Positions 32,806-41,465 of a stretch of 64,000 nt of DNA are shown piece after piece. A model generated the notes under the pieces. The model did not search any database, was not told where the DNA came from, and worked only from the letters and a program-made list of their open reading frames with translations. The position numbers and the translations under genes were made by a program. This DNA is from Hyphomicrobium sp. CS1GBMeth3. Its GTDB lineage: Bacteria > Pseudomonadota > Alphaproteobacteria > Rhizobiales > Hyphomicrobiaceae. Positions within the stretch are counted from its first letter, which is position 1, and each line of letters opens with the position of its first letter. Location of the stretch: NCBI RefSeq assembly GCF_900117455.1, contig NZ_FPHO01000002.1, positions 1,302,001 through 1,366,000 of the forward strand, written 5' to 3'.

Positions 32806-34365
32806 TCAGGTGTATTCCGGCTCGGCGCGGAAACGCAGCCGGACCTCGCCGAGTTCAACCATGTCGCCGTCCTTGAGCTCGCGCGACTTGTATTTCGTGC
32901 GATTAACCAGGACGCCATTGCTGCCGCCCAGATCCGTGATTACGACGCGACGTTTGTCGGCATCGTAGTGCAGCACGGCATGACGGCGCGAAATGGAATC
33001 GTTCTGCAGGCAGATGTCGTTGTCCCTGAGCCGGCCGACTCGCACGTTCTCTGTGCGCAGTGGATGGCTGCCGGTGTCGCCGTCGAGCGCCTCCAGCCAG
33101 CCGTAGATGGCAGGGCGGGTTTCGGCCTTCCGCGGTGGCGAGGCGACCTTTTCTACGACGACGGGCGGTGCGGCGGCCGGGCCGGCCTGCTTTTCGGCGA
33201 CGGACTCCGCCTCCGATGGATCCTGTTCATCTGTCGCGTCGCGGTGGAAACGGGACATGAGTGCGTGCCCGTACCGGCGATAGCCATAGGCGCCAAGCCC
33301 GATCAGCCCAGCCAGCACGAGGAGCAGGCCGGCGCGATCCGCGATCCAGCCCAGCGCGCCGGTCGCCTCCGGCGCGGGATCAGGATCCGGGGTTTGCAGC
33401 GTCGTTGTCTCGAAACTCGGCAGCGGCGCGGCCGGAACGACAACCTCCGTTTCGGATGCAACGCTCTTGCCGTCCGCTAGCTCGGCGGTCAGCGCGAGGG
33501 GGCGAGACCCGGGCGCTCCTTTGACACCGGTCGTGAGCGTGCCGCCGTTCTCCAGAAGCTCGCCGACGAAGCGCGTCGTAACGATCTCCTTCGTCAGATC
33601 GCGCGCCGCGCCGGCCCCCTGCTTGACCTCTGCCGCGTAGCCGCCGGTTTCCTCTGCGAGGCGCGAGAGCGCCTGGAATTTCGTGCGTGCGGCGCGATCG
33701 TCGTAATAGCCGAGCACGTGGATCGCGACGTTCGCGTCCCGCGCCGCCTGCACCACCTGCTCGTGCGTGTGATCTTTATCGTCCGACGTACCATCGCCGA
33801 GGATCACCAGCGCCTTGCGGTCGCCGCTCTCCTTCGCCAGCTTTTCGATCGCCTCAATCGCCGCCTTGTAGAGGCCAATCGACGCGGTGGCCGGCTTGAT
33901 GGCCACCATCTGGCGCACGAACTCGGCGTTCGAGGTGCCGGAATCGGCGATCAGAGAAAGATCGGTCCCGAACGTGTAGGCCGCAAAACGGCGTTTGCCC
34001 TGGCGCTGGTCCGTAAACGTCACGACGGCATCGCCCATCTGGGCGAGCGTGACGCGGCGCGCGTTAGGCAAGAGCTGGATCAAATAAGCCGTGGTCGTGA
34101 CCTGGGTCGCGGGGTCGTAAGGGGAGAAGATCGCTTCCAGCGTGCCCTCTTCGCCCTTTATTGCGGCTTTGACGTTTTCGAAAGCGGCCAGGCCGCTGGC
34201 ACGCAGATCGCACGCGACGGCCGCGGGTGCGCCCTCTGCGGCCGGCTCGGAGGCTTCACACTGCGCCACGAGCCTCGTCTCGGCGGCGGCACCGGTCGGT
34301 CCCAAGGCGGAGAGAAGCACGCTTATCGCAACGATCGCTTTGCGCTGCCTTGCGGGGCGCCGCAT
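32806..34365 (-). CDS. Membrane VWA-FHA protein with a degenerate metal site
   Basis: A 519-residue protein from ATG 34365. Order of parts: signal peptide (about 1-28, IVAISVLLSALGPTGAAAE); a vWA-like domain to about 330, recognisable by KALVILGDGTSDDKDH and VAIHVLGYYDD; one membrane helix (LLLVLAGLIGLGAYGYRRYG); a charged linker; and a C-terminal FHA domain with VRVGRLRDNDICL, SISRRHAVLH and GSNGVLVN. The DxSxS metal motif of canonical vWA domains is absent. So the outside part may bind a periplasmic partner and the inside FHA reads phosphothreonine. It shares an operon with the FHA and PP2C genes. Confidence 0.8.
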   Translation of the reverse strand: MRRPARQRKAIVAISVLLSALGPTGAAAETRLVAQCEASEPAAEGAPAAVACDLRASGLAAFENVKAAIKGEEGTLEAIFSPYDPATQVTTTAYLIQLLPNARRVTLAQMGDAVVTFTDQRQGKRRFAAYTFGTDLSLIADSGTSNAEFVRQMVAIKPATASIGLYKAAIEAIEKLAKESGDRKALVILGDGTSDDKDHTHEQVVQAARDANVAIHVLGYYDDRAARTKFQALSRLAEETGGYAAEVKQGAGAARDLTKEIVTTRFVGELLENGGTLTTGVKGAPGSRPLALTAELADGKSVASETEVVVPAAPLPSFETTTLQTPDPDPAPEATGALGWIADRAGLLLVLAGLIGLGAYGYRRYGHALMSRFHRDATDEQDPSEAESVAEKQAGPAAAPPVVVEKVASPPRKAETRPAIYGWLEALDGDTGSHPLRTENVRVGRLRDNDICLQNDSISRRHAVLHYDADKRRVVITDLGGSNGVLVNRTKYKSRELKDGDMVELGEVRLRFRAEPEYT

Positions 34366-34565
34366 GCTCGCGTCTCCAGGGCGGTCCAAGTCGGTTGAAG
34401 GGACATCCTACGCGGGCGGGATAGGCCGTTCAACACAACGCGGCCCCGCGCCCACAGGAGATCCCCTGCCCGCATTCGGGCTGGCAACCCTTTCCGGCGC
34501 AACGATAATGAGGCATTCTTGGCCGCAGGGCCCCGTGTCCGCGGCGGCACACTCATGGACGCGTT

Positions 34566-34619
34566 CAAGCGACTTGACGCGTCCAAGTGACTTGATCCGC
34601 TTAAGTGACTGGCGATCCT
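34566..34619. promoter_or_regulatory. Three 18-bp direct repeats, each with a CAAGTGACTTG-like palindrome
   Basis: CAAGCGACTTGA starts at 34566, CAAGTGACTTGA at 34584 and TAAGTGACTGGC at 34602: an exact 18-base period. The middle copy contains a perfect 5+1+5 palindrome (CAAGT-G-ACTTG). The array lies in the 272-base divergent gap between the VWA-FHA gene and the kinase gene and ends about 20 bases before the kinase start. An operator array for an unknown regulator is the simplest reading. Confidence 0.55.
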
Positions 34620-34637
34620 GGGAGGGCGCTCGCTCAA

Positions 34638-36098
34638 ATGTCCGGCCAGAACGAAGCCGTGCTGCCGCAAGGTACGCGGATCGACCAGTACGTGATCACC
34701 GGCCTTCTCGGACGCGGCGGTTTCGGCATCACCTATCTCGTCAAGGACGAGATGCTGAACAAGGAGTTCGCGCTCAAGGAGTTCTTTCCCGAGGATCTCG
34801 TCCGGCGCGACGGCAAGAGCGTCAAGTTCCTCTCGCGGGCCAACGCGGAAGAGGACTATCGCTGGGGTCTCAGGAAGTTCTTCGACGAAGCGCGGCTGCT
34901 GGCGCAGTTCAACCATCCCAACATCATTGCCGTGAGGCGCGTGTTCGAGGCGAACGATACCGCCTACATGGTGCTCGACCTCGTGCGCGGCGTAACGTTC
35001 GAGCGGTGGCTCAGGAGCCTCGAGAGCCCACCGACGCAGGATGAGCTCGACCTCGTCGCCGGGCCGCTGCTCTCGGCGCTCGAGCTCGTGCACGCGAACC
35101 GCACCTGGCATCTCGATATCTCGCCCGAGAACATCATGATCCGGTCGGAGGATGGGACCCCCATCCTGCTCGACTTCGGTGCCTCACGCTTCGAGATCAA
35201 GCAGCATTCGCAGCTCGTCTCGGCGCTGGTGTTCAAGAGCGGCTACTCGGCGCCCGAGCAGTACACCTCGAACGCAGACCGCTATGGCGCCTGGACCGAC
35301 ATCTATGCCTTCTCGGCGACGCTCTATCGGGCGGTCACGGGCGCGCGTCCCGACGAAGCGACGTCGCGGCAGCTTGCGGACGAGCTTCAGCCGACGAGCA
35401 CGGCAGCCACGGGGCAGTATCGCGAGGGCTTTCTGTCGGCCATTGATGCGGGCCTCAAGCTGCGTCCTGTCGACCGGCCCCAGTCGGTGCGCACGTGGCG
35501 GCCGGGCCTGCTCGCCGGCAGCTCCGTCGTCGAGGCCGAGCCGCCGCCCGTGCCGCAGAGCACCGTCGCCACGCAGAAGAGTCGCGCCACCGTACGCGTG
35601 CCGCTCGCCTACACACGGCTGATCACGGCGCGCGTCTCCAAGCTGGGGCAGGGCCTGCGCCGCAAAGTCGCCTACGGTGCGCTCGCGGTGGGGCTTGTCG
35701 CGCTTTTGGGCGGTGGCGCGACTTTGGTTGCGGGCAACAAGAACCCGTTCGCGGAGTGCGGCGGGCTATTCTCCGGCGCCGATTGCTGGGGCGCCGTGGT
35801 CGACAGAAGCGGCAACATCTTTGCGCGCGTCGAGGAGCCAAGCCGCGCAGCGGCGGAAGCGGCGGCCATGCACCGCTGCACGGAGCGCTTCGACCAGGGC
35901 TGCAAGCTGATCGCAACGCTTGCGAAGACCGAATGCTGGGCGCTCGCAGAAACACCCGGTGATCCGACGCGCTGGCGCGCCGCGGCCGGCAAATCGGTCG
36001 ATCTCGCCCGGCGCGATGCCCGCTGGGCCTGTGAGGGCGCCTACGGCCGGTGCGAGGTGGCGCTGACGTTCTGCGCCGACGGAACCAGGGCCCAATAG
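34638..36098 (+). CDS. Membrane Hanks-type Ser/Thr kinase fused to an extracytoplasmic DUF4189-like domain
   Basis: A 486-residue protein; ATG 34638 follows GGGAGG. Kinase motifs: glycine loop GRGGFG (25-30), lysine 47 in FALKEF, helix C glutamate in FDEARLL, HLD-ISPEN (158-165) and DFG (179-181), SAPEQ (204-208). The usual HRD arginine is leucine, making it a non-RD kinase. A membrane helix lies at about 345-366, then a cysteine-rich domain (residues 374-480) with WGAVVDRSGNIFA and AAEAAAMHRC, which resembles DUF4189. The kinase would face the cytoplasm and the tail the periplasm, a receptor-like layout. It is divergent from the VWA-FHA/FHA/PP2C operon, and these are its likely partners. Confidence 0.85.
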   Translation: MSGQNEAVLPQGTRIDQYVITGLLGRGGFGITYLVKDEMLNKEFALKEFFPEDLVRRDGKSVKFLSRANAEEDYRWGLRKFFDEARLLAQFNHPNIIAVRRVFEANDTAYMVLDLVRGVTFERWLRSLESPPTQDELDLVAGPLLSALELVHANRTWHLDISPENIMIRSEDGTPILLDFGASRFEIKQHSQLVSALVFKSGYSAPEQYTSNADRYGAWTDIYAFSATLYRAVTGARPDEATSRQLADELQPTSTAATGQYREGFLSAIDAGLKLRPVDRPQSVRTWRPGLLAGSSVVEAEPPPVPQSTVATQKSRATVRVPLAYTRLITARVSKLGQGLRRKVAYGALAVGLVALLGGGATLVAGNKNPFAECGGLFSGADCWGAVVDRSGNIFARVEEPSRAAAEAAAMHRCTERFDQGCKLIATLAKTECWALAETPGDPTRWRAAAGKSVDLARRDARWACEGAYGRCEVALTFCADGTRAQ

Positions 36099-36214
36099 CG
36101 TTAAAGCACGCGATCGCTGCCGTAACCGGGCGGACATGTCGCGCATGACAGGGCGCCGATCCTCCCTTACATGGTCGCACGCAAGGCGCCCATCGCTGCC
36201 GCAGGAGTTGCTTC

Positions 36215-36871
36215 TTGAGCCAAGGACCGAGCACCGATCGCCGCCGCCTCGTGCTGGCGCACGGCTGGGCGGTCGATGCGTCTGTCTGGCAGCCGCTGAT
36301 CGAGCGGCTCGGCTTCGATGGCGACGTCATCCATTGCGGCCCGCGCTTTCTCGATCTCGGGCCGCCGACGCATGCCGCACCGCCCGATGACGCGATCTGC
36401 ATCGGCTTCTCGTTCGGTGCGCTTTGGCTGCTGCTCAATGCGCCGGCGCGCATCAAGGCGCTGGTCTCGATCTCGGGCTTTACGCGCCTCGATGCGGCGG
36501 CGAACGTAGACGCCATGCGTGCGTTGCGCGCGGGACTCGAAAAAAATGCGCCGGCGCAGGTGAAGGCATTCCGCCGGCTTGCGGGCATTCGCGAGCCCGT
36601 GCCGAGCGAAGCCTTGAACGTGCCTTTGCTTCTCGAAGGGCTCGACGCGATGCTCGAAGGCGATGCGCGGGGCGTGCTCTCTGGCCTCGACTGCCCCGTG
36701 CTGGCCTTGGCGAGCCGAGACGATCCGGTCATTCCGCCGGACGTCACGCGTAGCTCGTGGCCCACCTCAGCCACGCGATGGAGCGAGGGCGGCGGCCATG
36801 CCCTACCCCTCACGCAGACAGATTGGTGCGCTTCAGAAATTCAACGGTTCGTTCGTGAGCATCTCTCGTAA
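36215..36871 (+). CDS. bioH: Alpha/beta hydrolase, probable BioH-type pimeloyl-ACP methyl ester esterase
   Basis: A 218-residue protein. The start is a TTG at 36215 with GGAG eight bases upstream; no better start fits. It begins LVLAHGWAVDASVWQPL (oxyanion-hole HGW), has the nucleophile serine in GFSFGA, the aspartate in SRDDPVIP and the histidine in GGGHALPLT, a complete triad. The GFSFG elbow and the immediately following BioC-like methyltransferase support a role in biotin synthesis: removing the methyl group from pimeloyl-ACP methyl ester. It overlaps the next gene by 17 bases. Assignment rests on context; BioH belongs to a broad esterase family. Confidence 0.65.
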   Translation: MSQGPSTDRRRLVLAHGWAVDASVWQPLIERLGFDGDVIHCGPRFLDLGPPTHAAPPDDAICIGFSFGALWLLLNAPARIKALVSISGFTRLDAAANVDAMRALRAGLEKNAPAQVKAFRRLAGIREPVPSEALNVPLLLEGLDAMLEGDARGVLSGLDCPVLALASRDDPVIPPDVTRSSWPTSATRWSEGGGHALPLTQTDWCASEIQRFVREHLS

Positions 36872-37583
36872 ATCGGTCATCCGCAGGCGCTTCACGCGCA
36901 GCGTGCCGTGCTACGTGCGCAACGCGGCGCTGCATCGGGCCGCGGCTGCACGGCTCGCCGGGCTCGTGCCGACGTCCGACGTGAGAACGATCCTGGAGCT
37001 TGGGTGCGGGCCTGGCATTCTGACGCGCGCGCTGACCGAGCGCTTTCCGCAGGCTGCTCTGCTCGCTACCGATGTCGTGCCCGAGGCGATCGCTGCCTGC
37101 GAGACCGAGATAGGGGCACGAGAGACCGTTCGCTTCTCCGTCGTGGATGCGGACGCTCTCGATCTCAATGCGCGCTATGATCTCATTGCGTCGAGCATGG
37201 TGCTGCACTGGCTCGATGACGCACCCGCGAGCCTCGCGCGCCAACACGCCTTCCTCGTGCCGGGCGGGCGCGTGGCCTTCTCCACCATCGGGCCCGAAAA
37301 CTTCTCCGAATGGCAGAGCGCGCTGCGCGAGGTCGGCGTTGCATCCGGATTGACGATGCTGGAGAGCATTCCCGGCATCGCCTTCGAGGAGCGCATCGCG
37401 ATCGATTACGGGAGTGCCGAGGGCTTCCTCAGGATGCTCAAGGAGACGGGCGCGGATCAGCCCCGCAGCGGATATGCGCCGCTTACGCCGCGCGAGCTGA
37501 AGGAAGTCTGCCGGGTCTACAACGCGCGTTTCGGCGGGCGGGCCACCTGGCACGTTGTCTACGGGCTGCTCGAGGCGGAGTGA
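36855..37583 (+). CDS. bioC: SAM-dependent methyltransferase, probable BioC malonyl-ACP O-methyltransferase
   Basis: A 242-residue protein. The start is GTG 36855, inside the end of bioH. The SAM-binding motif is ILELGCGPGILTRAL, followed by LLATDVVPEAI and the acidic VVDADALDL. The stretch DLIASSMVLHWLDDAPASLARQHAFLVPGG is typical of BioC. BioC methylates malonyl-ACP so that two rounds of fatty acid elongation yield pimeloyl-ACP methyl ester, which BioH then opens. No bioF/A/D/B genes are in the window. It converges on nadE with a single base between the stops. Confidence 0.7.
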   Translation: MSISRKSVIRRRFTRSVPCYVRNAALHRAAAARLAGLVPTSDVRTILELGCGPGILTRALTERFPQAALLATDVVPEAIAACETEIGARETVRFSVVDADALDLNARYDLIASSMVLHWLDDAPASLARQHAFLVPGGRVAFSTIGPENFSEWQSALREVGVASGLTMLESIPGIAFEERIAIDYGSAEGFLRMLKETGADQPRSGYAPLTPRELKEVCRVYNARFGGRATWHVVYGLLEAE

Positions 37584-37584
37584 G

Positions 37585-39267
37585 CTACTCGCGGAAGCGG
37601 TTGGTGATGGGGTAGCGGCGGTCGCGGCCGAAGTTGCGGCTCGAGATCTTCACGCCCGGCGCAGCCTGGCGGCGCTTGTACTCAGCCAGATAGAGCAGAC
37701 GCTCGACCTTGCGCACGACATCCGGATCGTGGCCGCGTTGGATCACATCCGCCACCGGCATCTCGCGCTCGACAAGGCAGGCAAGAATATCGTCGAGCAC
37801 CTCGTAGGGCGGCAGGCTGTCCTGGTCGGTCTGGTTCTCGCGCAGCTCCGCCGTCGGCGGGCGTGTGATGATGCTCTCGGGGATCACCTCTCCTGCTGGA
37901 CCGAGGCCGCCTTTCGGCACGTTGGCGTTGCGCCAGCGCGCGAGGCGATAGATCTCGAGCTTGTAGAGATCCTTGACGGGGTTGAAGCCGCCGTTCATGT
38001 CGCCGTACAGCGTGGCGTAGCCGACGCTCATCTCGCTCTTGTTGCCGGTTGTCAGCACCATGGCGCCGAACTTGTTCGAGATAGCCATCACGACGACGCC
38101 GCGCGTGCGGCTCTGGATGTTTTCTTCGGTGATGTCCGGCTGCGTGCCGGCAAACAGGTTCGATAGCGCGTCCGCGAAGCCCGCGACAGCGGGCTCGATC
38201 GGCACCGTGTCGAAGCGGATGCCGAGCGCCTCGGCGCACGTCGTGGCATCGGCGATGCTCTGGTTCGACGTATAGCGGTAAGGCATCATGATTGCGTGCA
38301 CGCGGTCCGGGCCCAGCGCGTCCACCGCCAAGGCGGCGACGAGGGCGCTATCGATGCCGCCCGAGAGGCCGAGCACGACGCCGGGAAAGCGGTTCTTCCC
38401 GACGTAATCGCGCAGGCCGAGCACGCAAGCGTGATAGGCGGCGGCATCGCCTTCGGTCAGCCGGTGCACGGTGCCTTTGGCGCAGATCCAGCCGCTTTCG
38501 CCCTTCGTCCATTCGGTGAGCGCGATATGCTCTTCCCAGGCGGGGAGCTGGACGGCGAGGCTATGGTCCGCATTCAGGACGAACGACGCGCCGTCGAACA
38601 CCAGTTCGTCCTGGCCGCCGACCTGATTGACGTAGGCCAATGGCAGTCCGGTTTCCGTGACGCGCGCAACCGCAATGTTCATGCGTACGTCCGGCTTCTT
38701 CCAATCGAACGGCGAGCCGTTCGGCACGATCAGGATCTCGGCGCCGCATTCGGCCAGGCACTCCGTGACCTCGTCCTTCCAGATGTCCTCGCAGATCGGC
38801 ACACCGAGGCGCACGCCGCGAAAGGCGATCGGGCTCGGCAGATCGCCTGCCGCGAAGACGCGCTTCTCGTCGAAGACGCCGTAGTTCGGCAGATCGACCT
38901 TAAAGCGCACGGCTGCGACCGTGCCGCCGTCCAGCAGCGCTACCGCGTTGTAGATGGCGCCGTTCTCAGGCCAGACTGTGCCGACGAGCACGGCCGGGCC
39001 CGGTTCGAGCCGTGCCGCCAGCGCCTCGATGCGATCGCGGGCCGCCCTGTGGAAGGCTGGCTTCAACACCAGATCCTCCGGCGGGTAGCCGGTCAGAAAC
39101 AGCTCGGGAAACACAATCAGATCGGCGCCTTCGGCCGCCGCCTTGGTTCGGGCGTCGATGAGCTTTTGCTCGTTGCCCGCGAGGTCACCCACGACGGGGT
39201 TCAGCTGGGCAAGGGCAATCTTCAGGGAGGACGGCTCGGTGGGAGCCTCGGGCGCGGTGCTGCTCAT
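37585..39267 (-). CDS. nadE: Glutamine-hydrolysing NAD+ synthase
   Basis: A 560-residue two-domain enzyme; ATG 39267 is the likely start. The N-terminal nitrilase-type glutaminase has its triad in VFPELFLTGYPPED (glutamate), LPNYGVFDEKR (lysine) and PICEDIWKDE (cysteine). The C-terminal synthetase has the ATP pyrophosphatase loop GLSGGIDSALVAALA and GNKSEMSVGYATLYGDMNGGFNPVKD. It converts nicotinate adenine dinucleotide to NAD+ using ATP and ammonia channelled from glutamine. It is a single gene converging on bioC. Confidence 0.95.
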   Translation of the reverse strand: MSSTAPEAPTEPSSLKIALAQLNPVVGDLAGNEQKLIDARTKAAAEGADLIVFPELFLTGYPPEDLVLKPAFHRAARDRIEALAARLEPGPAVLVGTVWPENGAIYNAVALLDGGTVAAVRFKVDLPNYGVFDEKRVFAAGDLPSPIAFRGVRLGVPICEDIWKDEVTECLAECGAEILIVPNGSPFDWKKPDVRMNIAVARVTETGLPLAYVNQVGGQDELVFDGASFVLNADHSLAVQLPAWEEHIALTEWTKGESGWICAKGTVHRLTEGDAAAYHACVLGLRDYVGKNRFPGVVLGLSGGIDSALVAALAVDALGPDRVHAIMMPYRYTSNQSIADATTCAEALGIRFDTVPIEPAVAGFADALSNLFAGTQPDITEENIQSRTRGVVVMAISNKFGAMVLTTGNKSEMSVGYATLYGDMNGGFNPVKDLYKLEIYRLARWRNANVPKGGLGPAGEVIPESIITRPPTAELRENQTDQDSLPPYEVLDDILACLVEREMPVADVIQRGHDPDVVRKVERLLYLAEYKRRQAAPGVKISSRNFGRDRRYPITNRFRE

Positions 39268-39386
39268 GGGGCAGATGTAGGGCCGCGGCCGGCCGTGGTC
39301 CAGCGGCAAGCGGCCGCGCGCCGTATCCCGCGGAGGCCGGACGCGATAGAAGGGTGCTCTGCCCTCCTCATTAGATCACCTCTTCC

Positions 39387-40334
39387 ATGCTCGAGATCCT
39401 TGCCATTGTCGCGCCTGTGTTCGCGCTCATCGTCAGCGGCTACATCGCCCGGCGCATCGGCGTGATCGGGCTCGCGGCGGTGTCCGAACTCAATCGCTTC
39501 GTCGTCTACCTGGCTCTACCGGCGCTGCTCTTCGACGTCATGGCGCACGCGACGCCGAGCCAGCTCTACCAGCCAGGGTTCATCATCGCGTTCGGGCTCG
39601 CCTGTGGTGTCGTGTTCTACGGCACGGTCGGGGGCAGCCTGCTCGCGGGCCGGTCGCTCGGGTCCGCCAGCATCGACGGGCTGCTCGGATCCTATGCCAA
39701 CACGGCCTACATGGGCTTTCCCGTGTTGCTGATGCTCTTCGGCAATGACAGCCTAGTGCCGGTGACGATCGCCTCGATCCTCACGGTCTGCGTGCTGTTC
39801 GCGTCCGCCATCGTGCTGATCGAGATCGGCAGCCACAAAGCGCAAGGCCCGCTGCAGCTTGCGGGGAAGGTCATCCGGTCGCTGATCCGCAACCCGCTTT
39901 TGATCGCACCGACGCTCGGCGCGCTTTACGGGGTGACCGGGCTCGGGTTGCCGACCGCAGCCGACACCTTTCTCAAATTGCTCGGCGGGGCCGCGAGCCC
40001 ACTGGCGCTCGTCGTCATTGGCCTGTTTCTCGGCGAGCCGCGGCCGGTCGCGGCGGCTGATGCGCGGGCCTCCGCCCTCCTGGCAGCCATCAAGCTGTTC
40101 GTGCATCCGGCGCTGACGTGGGCACTGGCCGTCTGGATGGCGGTGCCGCCGCGGCTCGCGGCGATGGCTATCCTGCTCGCGGCGATGCCCACGGGGACCG
40201 GACCTTTTATGCTCGCTGAGTTTTACAAGCTTCCCGCCGTGGTCACGTCCGCCGTCATTCTGATTTCCACGCTTGGGGCGCTCGTTACGCTGCCGCTCCT
40301 GATGCTGGCGCTCGGCGTCGGTGGTCAACCTTAA
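39387..40334 (+). CDS. AEC-family (auxin efflux carrier-like) membrane transporter
   Basis: A 315-residue protein with about ten hydrophobic segments arranged in two halves. The N-terminal half has FVVYLALPALLFDVMA, with the paired prolines of the AEC fold, and the second half has PALTWALAVWMAVPPRLA and AAMPTGTGPFMLAEFYK. Family members move dicarboxylates such as malonate or malate in bacteria; the substrate here is unknown. It is divergent from nadE across 119 bases and 128 bases upstream of ppa on the same strand. Confidence 0.8.
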   Translation: MLEILAIVAPVFALIVSGYIARRIGVIGLAAVSELNRFVVYLALPALLFDVMAHATPSQLYQPGFIIAFGLACGVVFYGTVGGSLLAGRSLGSASIDGLLGSYANTAYMGFPVLLMLFGNDSLVPVTIASILTVCVLFASAIVLIEIGSHKAQGPLQLAGKVIRSLIRNPLLIAPTLGALYGVTGLGLPTAADTFLKLLGGAASPLALVVIGLFLGEPRPVAAADARASALLAAIKLFVHPALTWALAVWMAVPPRLAAMAILLAAMPTGTGPFMLAEFYKLPAVVTSAVILISTLGALVTLPLLMLALGVGGQP

Positions 40335-40462
40335 TAATGCGCCGGAGGCCCTTTCCGCTCGCACGACATAGCCTAAAGAATAAGGGCGGCGACATAGCAT
40401 CACCTTGTGCCGGCACGCCCCTTGAGGCAGAGCATTTGCAAGAATTCAAATGAGGAACCCTC

Positions 40463-40990
40463 ATGCGCCTCGACGCGATTCCGATCGGCAAAAATCCGCC
40501 TCAAGATATCAATGTCATCATCGAGGTCTCGGTCGGCGGAGAGCCGATCAAGTACGAGATGGACAAGGCGTCGGGAACGCTCGTCGTCGACCGCTTCCTC
40601 TACACGCCGATGCGCTATCCCGGAAATTACGGGTTCGTGCCGCACACGCTCTCCGAAGACGGCGATCCGATCGACGTGCTCGTGTGCAACACGCGCACGA
40701 TCATCCCCGGCGCCGTCATCAACTGCCGGCCGGTTGGCGTGCTGATCATGGAGGACGAAGGCGGTGGCGACGAGAAAATCCTCGCCGTGCCGACCTCCAA
40801 GGTCTCGCTGCGCTACGAGAAGGTGAAAAATTATACCGATCTGCCGCCCATCTCGCTGCAGCAGATCGAGCACTTCTTCTTGCACTACAAGGATCTCGAG
40901 CCCGGCAAGTGGGCCAAGATCCACCACTGGGGGGATCGCGAAGAGGCCGAACGGCGCATCGAAGAGGCCATCGCGCGGGCCAAGAAATAG
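40463..40990 (+). CDS. ppa: Inorganic pyrophosphatase (family I)
   Basis: A 175-residue enzyme; ATG 40463 follows GAGGAA. Active-site residues are visible in [29 protein letters not shown] (the DGDPxDV signature) and [12 protein letters not shown], ending [21 protein letters not shown]. It hydrolyses pyrophosphate and so pulls tRNA charging and nucleic acid synthesis forward. Length is normal for the bacterial hexamer. It ends 34 bases before the convergent hypothetical gene. Confidence 0.95.
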   Translation: MRLDAIPIGKNPPQDINVIIEVSVGGEPIKYEMDKASGTLVVDRFLYTPMRYPGNYGFVPHTLSEDGDPIDVLVCNTRTIIPGAVINCRPVGVLIMEDEGGGDEKILAVPTSKVSLRYEKVKNYTDLPPISLQQIEHFFLHYKDLEPGKWAKIHHWGDREEAERRIEEAIARAKK

Positions 40991-41024
40991 GCCTTTGCAC
41001 GCGAGCCTAGCTCATTGCACGACA

Positions 41025-41378
41025 TCAGTCGGCGATCTTCTCGGCCTCCGAGATGTTGGTCGGAGCAGCTGCCGTCGTGTCGTAAGCAGTCTTGGTGAAG
41101 GTATCGCCGGTGCGCGTGATCTTGGTGATCCAGCCCGTATTCCAGGAAATGATGGCCGAAGCCCCTTCCGTTTCCCAGGTGCCGCTCATGCCCTCTCCGT
41201 CACGGTCGGCCTCAGCCGCACCTGACGCCGAGAGCGTGATCTCGAACGGCTCATCATTGGAATCCTTCACCGCCCAAGTGCCCACGAACGTGTTGTCGTT
41301 TTTCCCACCTTCGTGGACCCCGAGCAGCGCCAGAAAGCTCGACAGAACCGAGCTTCCCTGCTTGTCGAGGTGAGTCAT
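41025..41378 (-). CDS. Hypothetical protein of 117 residues
   Basis: An acidic, serine/threonine-rich protein starting at ATG 41378 with a GGAG ribosome site eight bases upstream. After 28 residues it shows FVGTWAVKDSNDEPFEITLSASG, GMSGTWETEGASAIISWNTGW and TRTGDTFTKTAYD, alternating strands that suggest a small beta-barrel of lipocalin-like type. No signal peptide or catalytic motif is visible. I do not recognise a named family. It lies 87 bases downstream of the aroG stop on the same strand, with a GC hairpin between. Confidence 0.6.
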   Translation of the reverse strand: MTHLDKQGSSVLSSFLALLGVHEGGKNDNTFVGTWAVKDSNDEPFEITLSASGAAEADRDGEGMSGTWETEGASAIISWNTGWITKITRTGDTFTKTAYDTTAAAPTNISEAEKIAD

Positions 41379-41398
41379 GCGTCTTCTCCGCGTGTAAC

Positions 41399-41420
41399 GG
41401 GCCGCAGGGATACGCGGCCC
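41399..41420. terminator. GC-rich hairpin downstream of the DAHP synthase gene
   Basis: GGGCCGC at 41399-41405 and GCGGCCC at 41414-41420 form a perfect 7-bp stem with an eight-base loop. There is no T-run on either strand, so it may be a weak terminator or only an mRNA 3' structure. Confidence 0.4.
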
Positions 41421-41465
41421 CTCACGAGGAAAACGCCCTAGGGAAACGACGAGTTCCGCGACGAT

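Noticed and set aside
41399..41420. A riboswitch between the DAHP synthase gene and the 117-residue gene
   Set aside because: There is only one short GC hairpin, no conserved loop sequence, and the gap is 87 bases.
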